Shown: positions 34,410 to 45,090 of the stretch, in pieces
Position numbering within the stretch: the stretch's first letter is position 1
How the letters are laid out: every line of letters starts with the position of its first letter
From: Bacteroidia bacterium
Lineage (GTDB): Bacteria > Bacteroidota > Bacteroidia > Chitinophagales > UBA2359
Reading direction: 5' to 3'
Assembly (NCBI GenBank): GCA_030427245.1
Contig: JAUHXA010000006.1
Location: 122,290-186,289, forward strand
Length of the DNA: 64,000 bases
The notes under the pieces: model-generated
Told to the model about the DNA's origin: nothing
The model's database searches: none
What the model saw: the letters and a program-made list of their open reading frames with translations, nothing else
Translations under genes and position numbers: made by a program

Positions 34410-37259
34410 ATGAAAAACCAATACTTCTTGTTAACCCTGCTATTCAGTTTCTTTACATCTACAATATACAGTCAAAACCCAATTCAACTGACTCATTTTG
34501 AAGACTTCGCCTACGCATCTTTCAAGTATGAAGTTTTGGAGATGGGTGAAAATGTGTATCACGTTTTTGAGAATGAAGTGGAAGAAATTGAAGCATGGAA
34601 ATTTGAAGGAAATAGCTCTTCGATGGTCTATCAATCGGCATTTAGCTTGTGCGATTTAGACTTTTACGATTGGAAAATATATGGTTCTAAGGTCGTTTAT
34701 TTGGGTTACAAAGGTTTTCGAGTAGAAAGTATATTGAATGGAGAAAGCTTGGAAGAAGACATTTTGGCAGAGGTGGATTACTTCAATGAGGTAGAATATG
34801 AGCTGGACGAAAGTTTGCTAAAAATGGAAGTAGATAATGAATTGACACATATTTACGACTTAGACGAAAATACTTTTGTACCTGTATTTCAAGGTGATTT
34901 GCGATACAAAACCAGTGAATATTACTACTACATTGAAGGAGAAAGCACCGAAAAACAATTTTGCCGAAAGCGTTTTTTGGAAGAAGAAACCGAAAAAGAG
35001 GTGATAGCTTCTGGCTTCAACTCCTATTTTGCAGGTATTTTCAAAGATAGACTGTATTTCAAAGAACGAAATGCCCTATTGACTTATAGAATAGACCAAA
35101 ACGACTTGGTGGAATCTCACACTCTTTTTGAAGGATTTTTGGCGGATATCTTGGTGACAGAAGAGGGCGAATTATTTGCCTATGAGATTCAAGAAGAAAA
35201 CAGGTATTTGCATCTTTTTGATGAAGGAGGATTGGTTCTTGTCCAAACATTTGACATTGGCGCAGACCCTTTTTCCAGAATGTTAAAATACGATGACAGC
35301 AAGCTATTTTACCTCAACAATCAAAGCCCTTCCCAACTCGCCTATTTTGATTTGGACGAGAATTCAGCAGTTGAAATAGCGACCTTGGAGTCATTTATCA
35401 ATTCTTATCAGGTGATAGACAGCCTGTTGTTGTTCAAAACACAGTCGCAAGGTGGCTCAAAAATACGGGTATTCAACATTCACTCCTTGCAGGAAAAGTC
35501 ATTTCACTTGACACCACATTCGCTCAATGATTACAGTCATTCAAACCCTTGGGTGAAGTTTGAAGGCGATTATTATTTGTTCCAGTATGATTTTGAAACA
35601 GGTCATAGCTTTTTTGCTTATGACTTTGAAGACAATTCACTCACACAAACAGGCACAATAAGCAATCGAAACTATGGCGTAGGAAATCAGCTTGGGTTGA
35701 TAGGAAACTTACCCTACATTATTGACCTTGACCGCTTTTCTCGAAGCATAAAAATCTACGATTCAGAAGCGGACGATGGAATGTATGTGCATGAAATAGG
35801 CACAGGATTGGATGGAGAAATTGCGGTGATTGATAAAAAATTCTATTACTTCACTACACACGAATTCGGTGATACACCGCCTTCTGACTCCAACTATGTG
35901 GATTTGAGGTTTTTTGACCCTATCAGCAAAGAAAGCGAACTTGCTTTGGAAGCCATCAGCTATCCTTCCTTCAAAATCAAAGCAGATTATGCAGTAGCAG
36001 GGCAGTATATTCTATTGCCTGATGTCTTTGTAAGTTCCATTCCCAAAGTCTATGACACAGTGAATCAAGAGGTTTTTGAAGTATCCGAAGACACCAAAAG
36101 CTTGTTGAGCAATTTTAGAAATGTAGTAGGAAAAACACATATTTATTCGGCTATGAATCTTTCTGACGGTTTGTCGCTCTACAAAATCTCAAAAGACAAT
36201 ATTGAAGAATATGAAATAATTACCTCCGTTTCGAGTTCTTTACTTCAATACATAAACGATGATGCCATTGCTTTCACCTCCAATGATTCGCTTTTTTACT
36301 ACGATGGCACCAACCTCAAAAACTACTACCACACGACCGACAGCGATGAAAATATCAATCAACAGGTATTTTTGTCGACCGACAGAAGGTATTTGGCTCA
36401 CCGATTCAAACGAGCGCAAACAGGTGGTTATCTTGTTTACGACACAAAACTCGGTGAATTTCATAAAGTTGAAATAAACTTAGCGGAAGGACAAACCGCC
36501 ATTGTATATGGAAGTCCTCTTTGGGGAGACGACTACTTATTTTTTCCTGCGTGGATAGAAAACACGTCCTACTCGCTTCAATCTTATCACTTTCCAAGTA
36601 AAAGTAGCAACTCCAAAACCTTGAATTTTTCGCCACAAATTTTATCCTTGTTTAATGGAGAAGTCCACATTGAAGACCATGAAGCGAATCAAATTAAGAT
36701 TTTCAACTATGCTTTAGAAAACGTCGAAACGATTTCTTCCGAATCCTTGACAGATTTCGACTCCTTTAGGACAAATCCCATCAACAGCAAGGAAAACCCC
36801 ATGCTCATTTATTCACATCGTTTTGAAAAACCACAAAGAATGATGCATGTCTATGATGCCGCAAAACGGTCGGTTACGCCCTATTTTTCCTGTGATTCTG
36901 ATTTGCATCTCAAAGGTTTCGTACTACAAGACAGCACAGTATATTGCACCGCTTCAAACGGAGTAAGCGGAAATCAAATCTATTCCTTTGAGATGGAGAA
37001 TTATACAACAGACATTGGCGAGACTTCAAATTCGACTGCAAAAAATGTACTTTCTCTGTTTCCAAATCCAAGCGCAGATGTACTATATTTTCAAGATAAA
37101 TTGACTCAAGTACGAATATACGACATCAATGGACGGATGGTAATGGAATCAAAGGCACCTCTTAAAGAACTGAATATAAGAAACTTGAAAAGTGGATTTT
37201 ACTTTATTGAAGCCAAATTGAAGAATGAATTTTTGAGAGCGAAGTTTGTGAAAGAATAA
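34410..37259 (+). CDS. Large secreted protein with T9SS type A C-terminal sorting signal
   Basis: 949 residues: an N-terminal signal (LLTLLFSFFTSTIYS) and a long beta-rich body with repeated strand-turn units of the LHLFDEGGLVLVQTFDIG and QSYHFPSKSSNSKTLNFS kind, consistent with one or two beta-propellers but without a clear repeat signature. Residues 880-949 hold the type IX secretion signal: LSLFPNPSADVLYFQ, VRIYDINGRMVMES, LKELNIRNLKSGFYFIEAK. It should be carried through the outer membrane by the T9SS and attached to the surface. No neighbour tells its role. It starts 118 bases after the second direct repeat. Confidence 0.85.
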   Translation: MKNQYFLLTLLFSFFTSTIYSQNPIQLTHFEDFAYASFKYEVLEMGENVYHVFENEVEEIEAWKFEGNSSSMVYQSAFSLCDLDFYDWKIYGSKVVYLGYKGFRVESILNGESLEEDILAEVDYFNEVEYELDESLLKMEVDNELTHIYDLDENTFVPVFQGDLRYKTSEYYYYIEGESTEKQFCRKRFLEEETEKEVIASGFNSYFAGIFKDRLYFKERNALLTYRIDQNDLVESHTLFEGFLADILVTEEGELFAYEIQEENRYLHLFDEGGLVLVQTFDIGADPFSRMLKYDDSKLFYLNNQSPSQLAYFDLDENSAVEIATLESFINSYQVIDSLLLFKTQSQGGSKIRVFNIHSLQEKSFHLTPHSLNDYSHSNPWVKFEGDYYLFQYDFETGHSFFAYDFEDNSLTQTGTISNRNYGVGNQLGLIGNLPYIIDLDRFSRSIKIYDSEADDGMYVHEIGTGLDGEIAVIDKKFYYFTTHEFGDTPPSDSNYVDLRFFDPISKESELALEAISYPSFKIKADYAVAGQYILLPDVFVSSIPKVYDTVNQEVFEVSEDTKSLLSNFRNVVGKTHIYSAMNLSDGLSLYKISKDNIEEYEIITSVSSSLLQYINDDAIAFTSNDSLFYYDGTNLKNYYHTTDSDENINQQVFLSTDRRYLAHRFKRAQTGGYLVYDTKLGEFHKVEINLAEGQTAIVYGSPLWGDDYLFFPAWIENTSYSLQSYHFPSKSSNSKTLNFSPQILSLFNGEVHIEDHEANQIKIFNYALENVETISSESLTDFDSFRTNPINSKENPMLIYSHRFEKPQRMMHVYDAAKRSVTPYFSCDSDLHLKGFVLQDSTVYCTASNGVSGNQIYSFEMENYTTDIGETSNSTAKNVLSLFPNPSADVLYFQDKLTQVRIYDINGRMVMESKAPLKELNIRNLKSGFYFIEAKLKNEFLRAKFVKE

Positions 37260-37273
37260 ACCTTCATTCCTTT

Positions 37274-40120
37274 CTACAACTCCAACTTCAAAAACTCCCC
37301 TGTATAACTTGTCGGATGCACAGCCACCTCTTCAGGTGTACCCTTACAAACCATGTTTCCACCCTTCGAGCCACCTTCGGGTCCCATGTCAATGATGTGG
37401 TCAGCCACTTTGATGACATCCATATTGTGTTCAATCACCATGACCGTATTGCCCTTGTCCACCAACTTCTGCAAGACCATTAACAACAGTCGAATATCCT
37501 CAAAATGAAGCCCCGTAGTCGGTTCGTCCAAAATATACATCGTCTTACCCGTATCACGTTTGCGGAGTTCCGAACTGAGTTTGACACGTTGCGCCTCACC
37601 ACCCGAAAGCGTAGTCGCCTGCTGACCAAGCGTGATGTAGTTCAAGCCTACATCTTGTAGGGTTTTCAACATACGGTAAATTTTGGGCATCGGCTCAAAG
37701 AATTCTACCGCCTCTTCCACAGTCATATTCAGCACATCCGAAATGGATTTACCTCGATAGCGCACCTCCAAGGTTTCCCGATTGTAGCGTTTGCCGAGGC
37801 AGGTTTCGCACTCGACATATACATCGGGTAAAAAATTCATCTCGATGACTCTCATTCCACCACCATGACAAGTTTCGCAGCGTCCGCCTTTCACATTGAA
37901 GGAAAAACGACCAGGTTTGTAGCCCCGAATCTGGGCTTCGGGCAATTGACTGAATAGGGTACGGATTTGCGTGAAAACGCCAATATAAGTCGCAGGATTC
38001 GAGCGAGGCGTTCGACCGATTGGAGATTGGTCAATTTCGATTACCTTGTCCAAATGCTCCAAACCTTCAATACTTTCGTACTCCAATGGTTTTTTGACCG
38101 AACGGTAAAAATGTTGATTTAGAATGGGATAGAGCGTTTCGTTGATGAGTGAAGACTTCCCGCTTCCCGAAACACCTGTCACGCAGATGAACTTGCCGAG
38201 TGGAAATTCAAAATCCAAATTGCGGAGATTGTTGCCTTTCACTCCCTTCAATACCAGCTTTTTGCCGTTGCCTTTTCGCCTCTTTTTCGGCACTGCAATT
38301 TCTTTGTCGCCATTGAGATAAGCAGTCGTCAGTGTGCCTTTTGTTAGAAATTCCTGAGGAGGCGCAGCAGCCACAATTTTGCCACCGTGCTTGCCCGCAC
38401 CAGGTCCGATGTCAATCACATAATCCGCCGCCAACATAATGTCTTTGTCGTGTTCGACCACCAAAACGGTGTTGCCCGTTTCTCGAAGTTCCTTCAATGC
38501 TTCAATGAGGCGCTGATTGTCTCTTTGATGAAGTCCAATGCTGGGCTCGTCCAAAATATAGGTAATCCCTACGAGCTTAGAACCAATCTGAGTCGCCAAT
38601 CTGATACGCTGTGATTCTCCCCCCGAAAGACTTCGAGAAGGGCGATTGAGGGTCAAATAGTCCAAACCTACATCCAGCAGAAAACCCAATCTCGCTCTGA
38701 TTTCCTTCAATATATCTTTGGCAATCTTTTTTTGACGAACCGTCAAATCTTCTTCAATATTGTTGAACCAGTTTTGCAGTTCTTCGATGTCCATTTCACA
38801 CAAATCTGCAATATTTTTGCCTACGATTTTGAAGTGAAGAGATTCTTGCTTCAATCGCTGACCATTGCAGACAGGACATTTCATTTTGACCATAAACGCC
38901 TCCGCCCAACGGCGAATCCGTTCTGAAATCTCTTTTTCGGAGTATGTCCGCTTGATGGTATTGACAACTCCTTCAAATTCCATGTCATACCAGCGTTCTT
39001 TGCCGAATTGTATATTGACTGAAATCATTTTGCCATTTGTACCATGCAGCAATATCTGGCGGGCTTCTTCGGGAATATCCTTGAAGGGAGTCGCAAAGGT
39101 GAAATCATATTTTTGGCTCAATGCCCGCACTTTTTTGAAGGTGTAGTTGTCTCTAACATCTCCAAAAGGTCGAATCACCTGCTCATTGATGCTTAGATTT
39201 TCGTCTGGAACAATCAATTTCATGTCCGCATCATGTATAAAACCCAAGCCTTTGCAGTTTTGACAAGCGCCGTAGGGCGAATTGAAGGAAAAGGTATTCG
39301 GTGAAGGTTCGTCATAAGAAACTCCCGATTCTGGATCCATTAAGAGCTTGCTAAAGTTGTGCGTTTTGCCTGTTTCATGTTCCATAATCATCACCAAACC
39401 TTTGCCAAATTGCATAGCTGTTTCGAGGGAACTCGTAAGGCGACTCGCAAATTTAGGCTCTACTGCAAGGCGGTCTATCACTACTTCAATGTCGTGAATT
39501 TTGTAGCGGTCGACCTGCATTTTGGGTTCAATATCGACAATCTCACCGTCTATTCTGACCTTTAGGTATCGCTGCTTTCGGAGTTGTTCAAAGAGCTCTC
39601 TATAATGCCCTTTTCGTCCTTTGACCATTGGCGCAAGGAGGACAATTTTTTGGTTTTTGAAGTGCTTGAACACATGCTGAACAATCTGCTGTTCGGTGAA
39701 ACGCACCATTCTTTTGCCTGTGGCATGAGAATAGGCTTCTCCTGTTCGGGCATAAAGTAAGCGCATGAAATCGTAAATTTCGGTAATCGTTCCGACTGTT
39801 GAACGGGGGTTTTTGTTGGTCGTTTTTTGCTCAATGGAAATAACGGGACTCAATCCTGTAATCTTTTCGACATCAGGGCGCTCCATACTTCCAATGAATT
39901 GCCGAGCATACGCCGAAAAACTTTCCATATAGCGTCGCTGTCCTTCTGCATAGATGGTATCAAAAGCCAGTGAAGACTTGCCGCTTCCGCTGATACCTGT
40001 GATAACAACCAATTTGTTTCTGGGTATGCTGACATCTATGTTTTTGAGGTTGTGGACTCTCGCACCATAGACATTCAATAATTCAATTTCTTCTTCGCTG
40101 ATTGCGGGCAATTCTTGCAT
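37274..40120 (-). CDS. uvrA: Excinuclease ABC subunit A (UvrA)
   Basis: 948 residues, full length. Two ABC ATPase halves: Walker [15 protein letters not shown] near 40 and [15 protein letters not shown] near 645. Signature motifs [14 protein letters not shown] and [13 protein letters not shown] are present. Zinc-binding pairs appear as [27 protein letters not shown] and CETCLGKRY. The protein scans DNA for bulky lesions with UvrB. The -7 box at 40162-40169 suggests its own promoter. It ends 14 bases after the convergent T9SS gene's stop. Confidence 0.98.
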   Translation of the reverse strand: MQELPAISEEEIELLNVYGARVHNLKNIDVSIPRNKLVVITGISGSGKSSLAFDTIYAEGQRRYMESFSAYARQFIGSMERPDVEKITGLSPVISIEQKTTNKNPRSTVGTITEIYDFMRLLYARTGEAYSHATGKRMVRFTEQQIVQHVFKHFKNQKIVLLAPMVKGRKGHYRELFEQLRKQRYLKVRIDGEIVDIEPKMQVDRYKIHDIEVVIDRLAVEPKFASRLTSSLETAMQFGKGLVMIMEHETGKTHNFSKLLMDPESGVSYDEPSPNTFSFNSPYGACQNCKGLGFIHDADMKLIVPDENLSINEQVIRPFGDVRDNYTFKKVRALSQKYDFTFATPFKDIPEEARQILLHGTNGKMISVNIQFGKERWYDMEFEGVVNTIKRTYSEKEISERIRRWAEAFMVKMKCPVCNGQRLKQESLHFKIVGKNIADLCEMDIEELQNWFNNIEEDLTVRQKKIAKDILKEIRARLGFLLDVGLDYLTLNRPSRSLSGGESQRIRLATQIGSKLVGITYILDEPSIGLHQRDNQRLIEALKELRETGNTVLVVEHDKDIMLAADYVIDIGPGAGKHGGKIVAAAPPQEFLTKGTLTTAYLNGDKEIAVPKKRRKGNGKKLVLKGVKGNNLRNLDFEFPLGKFICVTGVSGSGKSSLINETLYPILNQHFYRSVKKPLEYESIEGLEHLDKVIEIDQSPIGRTPRSNPATYIGVFTQIRTLFSQLPEAQIRGYKPGRFSFNVKGGRCETCHGGGMRVIEMNFLPDVYVECETCLGKRYNRETLEVRYRGKSISDVLNMTVEEAVEFFEPMPKIYRMLKTLQDVGLNYITLGQQATTLSGGEAQRVKLSSELRKRDTGKTMYILDEPTTGLHFEDIRLLLMVLQKLVDKGNTVMVIEHNMDVIKVADHIIDMGPEGGSKGGNMVCKGTPEEVAVHPTSYTGEFLKLEL

Positions 40121-40161
40121 GTATGGTTAATTATTAGAATTTTATAGCTAAAAACAAGCTG

Positions 40162-40169
40162 CAAAAGTA
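40162..40169 (-). promoter_or_regulatory. -7 box (TACTTTTG) for uvrA
   Basis: TACTTTTGCAG on the minus strand lies 42 bases before the uvrA ATG. No SOS (LexA-type) box was seen nearby. Confidence 0.4.
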
Positions 40170-40421
40170 ACAATTGTTTGGACGTTTTTTTGCTTTCCTT
40201 CAATGTTTGGTAAGGAATTTTCTTTTATAGTAATTTGGCAAACTAGTAGACGATTATATTGAAGGGGATAGGGAGGGGTTGTTCCTTGGAACAGTTTCTT
40301 CTAATAGGCAATGTTCGATTGAAGGTAGATGACCCTCATTAAATCCGATTGTGAATTTTACTTTAGGGTTTTGTAATTTGATTTGAAAGGTAATTGTCAC
40401 CTCTGTACTCTATTTTTCTCC

Positions 40422-40429
40422 TACCTTTG
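40422..40429 (+). promoter_or_regulatory. -7 box (TACCTTTG) upstream of the beta-helix lipoprotein gene
   Basis: TACCTTTG matches TAnnTTTG; a TTG lies about 25 bases upstream. The 367-base stretch 40121-40487 holds this, the uvrA box at 40162-40169, and a short palindrome GTTCCTTGGAAC near 40280; I see no other feature in it. Confidence 0.5.
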
Positions 40430-40487
40430 CCCCACGAAATGTTCATTCTATTCGTTCATTTATCCAATATCTAATCTCTAACCTAAT

Positions 40488-41993
40488 ATGAAAAAATGGT
40501 TTCAGCAGTATTGCTATTTATTGACGGTCATTTTGATTTGCACCTTATTCAGTTTTTGTACCAAAGATGAGGTGATTTCAGACGACCCAAATGCAACGCT
40601 CGATTTTGACAAAGACACCTTGAAGTTTGATACCGTATTTGTAACAATGGGTTCTGCCACTGAAGAATTGAAGATATACAATCGCAGCGATAAGCGGGTG
40701 CAAGTATCTATCAACTTGGGAGGAGGAGATGCTTCGTTTTTCCGAATGAATGTAGACGGAACGCCTACGACCGATATTCGAGATGTGGAAATATGGGCAA
40801 ACGACAGTTTGTATATTTTTGCAGAGGTGACCATTGACCCCAACAATGAGGCAACTCCTTTTGTGGTGGAAGATTCGATTTTGTTTACTATTAATGGCAA
40901 CGAACAAAAAGTGCGGTTGCAGGCTTGGGGACAAAATGCTCATTTTTATGGCCCTGATGCACCTAATGGAGCAGTCATTTGTGATGCGATCTGGACAAAA
41001 GATTTGCCCTATGTGATAACGGATAGTTTGGTGGTTTCGCCCGATTGCAGGTTGACAATGGAAGCTGGAACGAAGGTGTATTTTCACAATCAGGCAGCTT
41101 TATTGGTCGAAGGAACTTTGCAGGTTAATGGTGGTGTGGATAGTGCAAATGTGGTGCATTTTCAAGGTACTCGATTGGACAGCAAGTTCGGAACAGCATT
41201 TTACCAACGTATTCCTGGACAATGGTTTGGTATTGTGTTTAGCCCAGGTAGCAAAGAAAATTTCATTAATGGTGCGTTGATACGCAACTCTTTATTTGGA
41301 GTGGTGGTGGATACCTTCAATACCACAGGAACACCCTCACAAGCAGCAACACTGACTATTCAAAACAGCACGATTCGAGATGTAGGTTGGGGAATCGTAG
41401 GTAGTGATAATACAATTTTAGGTGTCAATACAGTGGTTTATAACTGTGCCTTCAATAATGTACTGTTGACCCGTGGTGGTCGCTACAAATTTGCCCATTG
41501 TACCTTTGTCAATACTTCTACTCGATATATCGGTCATGAACAGCCAATTTTATTACTTAATAATTACAATGCTAATACGGGAATTGTCTATCAAATGGAC
41601 ACTCGGTTTTACAGCAGTGTATTGTATGGTTTGGGCGCAGCAGTAGAAGAAGAGATTGCACAGGATACTGTCATTATTGAAGGAGCAAATTATGGATTGA
41701 AGTTTAACAACTGTCTGCTTCGTACCACAATCGAAAGAGACAATTCCGCTTTTATGAACTGCCTTTTCCAAGAACAGTTTGGCGCACAAGACACCCTTTT
41801 TTCTGATTATTTCTTTGATATAGATGGTTTTGATTTACGCCTCAATCCTACGTCGCCAATCATCAATAAAGGTTTGACGAGAGATGAGTTTGTGACCCTG
41901 TTGGGAGATACAATTCCCTTTGAAGCTGTTGAGTTAGATGCAGAAGGAAAAATGCGAGATGAAGTGCCAGATATGGGGGCTTATGAGTTTTAA
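40488..41993 (+). CDS. Parallel beta-helix lipoprotein
   Basis: 501 residues with a lipobox near residue 24 (CTLFSFC). Residues 40-150 are a beta-sandwich (LDFDKDTLKFDTVFVTMGSA, TEELKIYNRSDKRVQV). Residues 170-460 carry right-handed beta-helix features: repeated strand-turn units such as NGALIRNSLFGVVVD, LTIQNSTIRDVGWGIVGSDN, VYNCAFNNVLLTRGGRYKFA. It ends MRDEVPDMGAYEF, a tail common in choice-of-anchor and pectate-lyase-like lipoproteins of the phylum. Surface or periplasmic polysaccharide binding is a fair guess. Confidence 0.8.
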   Translation: MKKWFQQYCYLLTVILICTLFSFCTKDEVISDDPNATLDFDKDTLKFDTVFVTMGSATEELKIYNRSDKRVQVSINLGGGDASFFRMNVDGTPTTDIRDVEIWANDSLYIFAEVTIDPNNEATPFVVEDSILFTINGNEQKVRLQAWGQNAHFYGPDAPNGAVICDAIWTKDLPYVITDSLVVSPDCRLTMEAGTKVYFHNQAALLVEGTLQVNGGVDSANVVHFQGTRLDSKFGTAFYQRIPGQWFGIVFSPGSKENFINGALIRNSLFGVVVDTFNTTGTPSQAATLTIQNSTIRDVGWGIVGSDNTILGVNTVVYNCAFNNVLLTRGGRYKFAHCTFVNTSTRYIGHEQPILLLNNYNANTGIVYQMDTRFYSSVLYGLGAAVEEEIAQDTVIIEGANYGLKFNNCLLRTTIERDNSAFMNCLFQEQFGAQDTLFSDYFFDIDGFDLRLNPTSPIINKGLTRDEFVTLLGDTIPFEAVELDAEGKMRDEVPDMGAYEF

Positions 41994-42036
41994 GGAAAAA
42001 AAATAAACTGCCTTTCTTTTTATACTTTTTAATCAG

Positions 42037-42044
42037 TACCTTTG
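42037..42044 (+). promoter_or_regulatory. -7 box (TACCTTTG) for the atp operon
   Basis: TACCTTTGCAGCC, with a CTTTC about 19 bases upstream in the -33 position. A leader of about 130 bases runs to the atpB ATG at 42175. Confidence 0.6.
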
Positions 42045-42174
42045 CAGCCTCAAAACGAAAGTAGCTTACTTTTTGAAGAAGAAAACTGAGAGTAAAGGTG
42101 TGGGAAAATAAAATCTAACCTCTTGTATTCTTACTCTATCTTCAATAAAATTAAGCAGAGTGCATGATTTAAAA

Positions 42175-43341
42175 ATGAACAGTATGCAGTTATTCAGGTT
42201 GTTAGCAATGGTATTGCTGGTTCTTGTAGGTTCTTTAGGGCAAAGTGTATATGCGGCAGGTGGTGGAGATGGTGAAAAGTTGAATGTGGGAGATATGATT
42301 ATGCACCACATTACCGATGCCAATGAGTGGCACTTATTCGGTGATTTTTCCATTCCCCTTCCTTGTATTGTATACCATCCCGAAACAGGTGTAGACTTTT
42401 TTATGTCGAACAAATTTCATCATGGGCACAATTCCTACAATGGATATGTAATGGATCATGGTGTATTGAAGCGGGTAAACGATGCGAGCTTTCCTCAAGA
42501 AAGTGTAGAGGTACAGGTTTTACCCCATACTTCTCTACCTAAAGAAATTGTAGAAAGTTTTGCGACAGGTGAGGAAATGGCTGAAAGCTATGTACTTTAC
42601 AATGGCAAAGCTTACGAAGCAGATCGTAGTAGTTTCTACGATTTTTCAATTACCAAAGTAGTGGCAACCATGTTGTTGGCTTCTTTGATTTTATTGTTGG
42701 TATTTTCTTCAGTAGCAAGGTCTTACAAAACAAATAGACGTGCGCCGAAAGGATTTCAAAACATGATGGAGGTCTTGGTTACCTTTGTGCGTGACGAAAT
42801 AGCAAAACCAGGATTGGGTGATAAATGGGAAAAATATTTCCCATTTTTATTGACCCTGTTCTTTTTTATATGGACTTGCAATATGTTAGGATTGATGTCG
42901 CCTATCGGTAGCCCAAATGCAACGGGTAACTTGATGGTGACAGGAGCATTGGCATTGATTACATTCATTATTATTTTGGTTTCTTCCAATAAGCATTATT
43001 GGGCACACATATTGAACCCTCCAGGTGTTCCTGGTTGGGTCAAAATTATTTTAGTGCCTATTGAAATAGCGTCTATGTTTATCAAACCCGCTGCTTTGAT
43101 GATTCGTTTGTTTGCCAATATGACTGCAGGTCACATCATTATTTTAAGTTTGGTCGGAATCATCTTTTTGATTGCCAATTTGGGAGGTGATGTAGCAGGA
43201 TGGGGGACTTCTATTTTAGCAAGTGCTTTCATGTTGTTCATGAACGTGTTGGAGTTGTTTGTGGCGGCATTGCAGGCTTATGTGTTTGCGATTTTGGCTT
43301 CTGTGTTTATTGGACAAGCGGTAGCAGAGCCACATCATTAA
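42175..43341 (+). CDS. atpB: ATP synthase F0 subunit a
   Basis: 388 residues from the ATG at 42175; a GTG at 42160 would add five residues. The protein has a signal-like N-terminus and a long periplasmic region (LNVGDMIMHH, FSIPLPCIVYHPETGVDFF), as in Bacteroidota. The five or six transmembrane helices at residues 165-388 contain the essential Arg in MIRLFANMTAGH near 320. It forms the half-channels with the c-ring. First gene of atpBEFHAG. Confidence 0.95.
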   Translation: MNSMQLFRLLAMVLLVLVGSLGQSVYAAGGGDGEKLNVGDMIMHHITDANEWHLFGDFSIPLPCIVYHPETGVDFFMSNKFHHGHNSYNGYVMDHGVLKRVNDASFPQESVEVQVLPHTSLPKEIVESFATGEEMAESYVLYNGKAYEADRSSFYDFSITKVVATMLLASLILLLVFSSVARSYKTNRRAPKGFQNMMEVLVTFVRDEIAKPGLGDKWEKYFPFLLTLFFFIWTCNMLGLMSPIGSPNATGNLMVTGALALITFIIILVSSNKHYWAHILNPPGVPGWVKIILVPIEIASMFIKPAALMIRLFANMTAGHIIILSLVGIIFLIANLGGDVAGWGTSILASAFMLFMNVLELFVAALQAYVFAILASVFIGQAVAEPHH

Positions 43342-43483
43342 TTTGGTGAATAGTTGATTGGTGATTAGTAAATAGTAATCGCAGATAATGGATTCAATAG
43401 TGTAAGTTAGGTTGATTAAAAACCAGTTGCTAATCACTAATATACCAGTCACTTCAAATAAAAATTCTTTTTTTTCATTATAA

Positions 43484-43753
<270 letters not shown>

Positions 43754-43877
43754 GAAGAATAAAGTTAATTTTAAAGTAATTTAATTGCCTCTTGAAACTG
43801 CTCTTACAACGGATGGTTGGCAGAGCAGTTTCTTCCTCTTTTTTAGAAAAAACACAAATTAAAAATAAACAGTGAAA

Positions 43878-44384
43878 ATGGTATTTTTAGCATCTTTACT
43901 AACACCCGACTTAGGGATTTTCTTCTGGACAGTGCTTATTTTCATCGTGCTTTGGTCAATATTGGGCAAAGTAGCTTGGAATCCAATTACCAATGCCTTG
44001 AAAGATAGAGAGGGGCGCATTGAAAATTCTTTGAAGCAAGCGGAAATTGCTCACGAAGAAATGGCATCTTTGAAAGCAGATCACGAAAAATTGTTGCAAG
44101 AAGCAAAAGAAGAACGTTCACGCATCATTCGTGAAGCCAAAGAAATCAAAGATGAAATCATCAATGAGGCTCGTGTGAAAGCAAAAGAGGAAGCTGCAAA
44201 AATTGCAGAAGCTGCTCAGATGGAAATTCAAAATCAAAAGATGGCGGCAATCATTGAGGTGAAAAATTTGATTGGACAGTCTGCAATAGATTTGACCAAA
44301 GATTTGTTGTCTCGCGAATTGAGTGATATTTCTGCTCAAGAAGCTTATGTGGCAAAGGAAATAAAGAACTTGAATCTAAACTAG
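43878..44384 (+). CDS. atpF: ATP synthase F0 subunit b
   Basis: 168 residues. I use the ATG at 43878; a GTG at 43872 would add two. The N-terminal membrane helix (GIFFWTVLIFIVLWSILGKV) is followed by a long charged coiled coil (ENSLKQAEIAHEEMASLKAD). It forms the stator stalk with subunit delta. Confidence 0.95.
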   Translation: MVFLASLLTPDLGIFFWTVLIFIVLWSILGKVAWNPITNALKDREGRIENSLKQAEIAHEEMASLKADHEKLLQEAKEERSRIIREAKEIKDEIINEARVKAKEEAAKIAEAAQMEIQNQKMAAIIEVKNLIGQSAIDLTKDLLSRELSDISAQEAYVAKEIKNLNLN

Positions 44385-44387
44385 ACA

Positions 44388-44505
44388 AGTGTTTAGGTCT
44401 TCATGTGTTTAGGTGTTTGAGTGGCATGTGTTTAAAACACAATTATCAACACACACCTATTAACATAAACACACAAACACAACTATCAACATAAACACAA
44501 CAAAG
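44388..44505. repeat. Low-complexity GTGTTTAG/CACAAACA hairpin between atpF and atpH
   Basis: Direct GTGTTTAG-type units on the left are mirrored by CACAAACAC/ATAAACAC units on the right, so the 118-base spacer folds on itself. It resembles the GAAG arrays at 8.0, 13.4 and 31.8 kb in form but not sequence. It may lower transcription into atpH or simply sit there. Confidence 0.6.
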
Positions 44506-44507
44506 TT

Positions 44508-45068
44508 ATGTCTGCTTCTAATATAGCATCAAGATACGCTAAGGCATTAATGGGTTTAGCCATAGAACGGGGAGAGTTGAGCTCAGTACACGGCGATGTA
44601 GAATTACTTGACAAATCATTGGATCAGAATCCAGATTTGAAAATATTGTTGAAAAGTCCTGTGGTCAATACAGATAAAAAGCAGGAAATCCTCACAAAAA
44701 TATTTGGAGGAATTTTCAATGAAACGACCAATTCTTTCTTAGGGATTATCTTGCGCAAACGCAGAGAAGCTTTTTTACCTGAGATGGCAGATGCTTTTAT
44801 CGAACAATATAGAGCACATAAGAGCATCACTACTGCTGAATTAACAACAGCAGTACCTGTAGATAATGAATTGTTGGCCAGGGTGAAGGAAATGGTGTTG
44901 GCACATACAGGTAGAAAGAATATTGAATTGACAACCAAAGTAGATAAAAGCCTTATTGGAGGTTTTATTCTCACTTTTGACGATAAATTGTACGACTCTA
45001 GTATTTCGCATAAGTTGGCGAAATTGAGAAAGCAATTCGTAGAAAACAAGTATATTAAAAAATATTAA
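44508..45068 (+). CDS. atpH: ATP synthase F1 subunit delta
   Basis: 186 residues: ASRYAKALMGLAIERGELSS at the start, DLKILLKSPVVNTDKKQEIL near 45, and IGGFILTFDDKLYDSSISHK near 150, the delta/OSCP signature. It links the b stalk to F1. Confidence 0.95.
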   Translation: MSASNIASRYAKALMGLAIERGELSSVHGDVELLDKSLDQNPDLKILLKSPVVNTDKKQEILTKIFGGIFNETTNSFLGIILRKRREAFLPEMADAFIEQYRAHKSITTAELTTAVPVDNELLARVKEMVLAHTGRKNIELTTKVDKSLIGGFILTFDDKLYDSSISHKLAKLRKQFVENKYIKKY

Positions 45069-45090
45069 CAATAAGTAATCTTTTAGTCCT

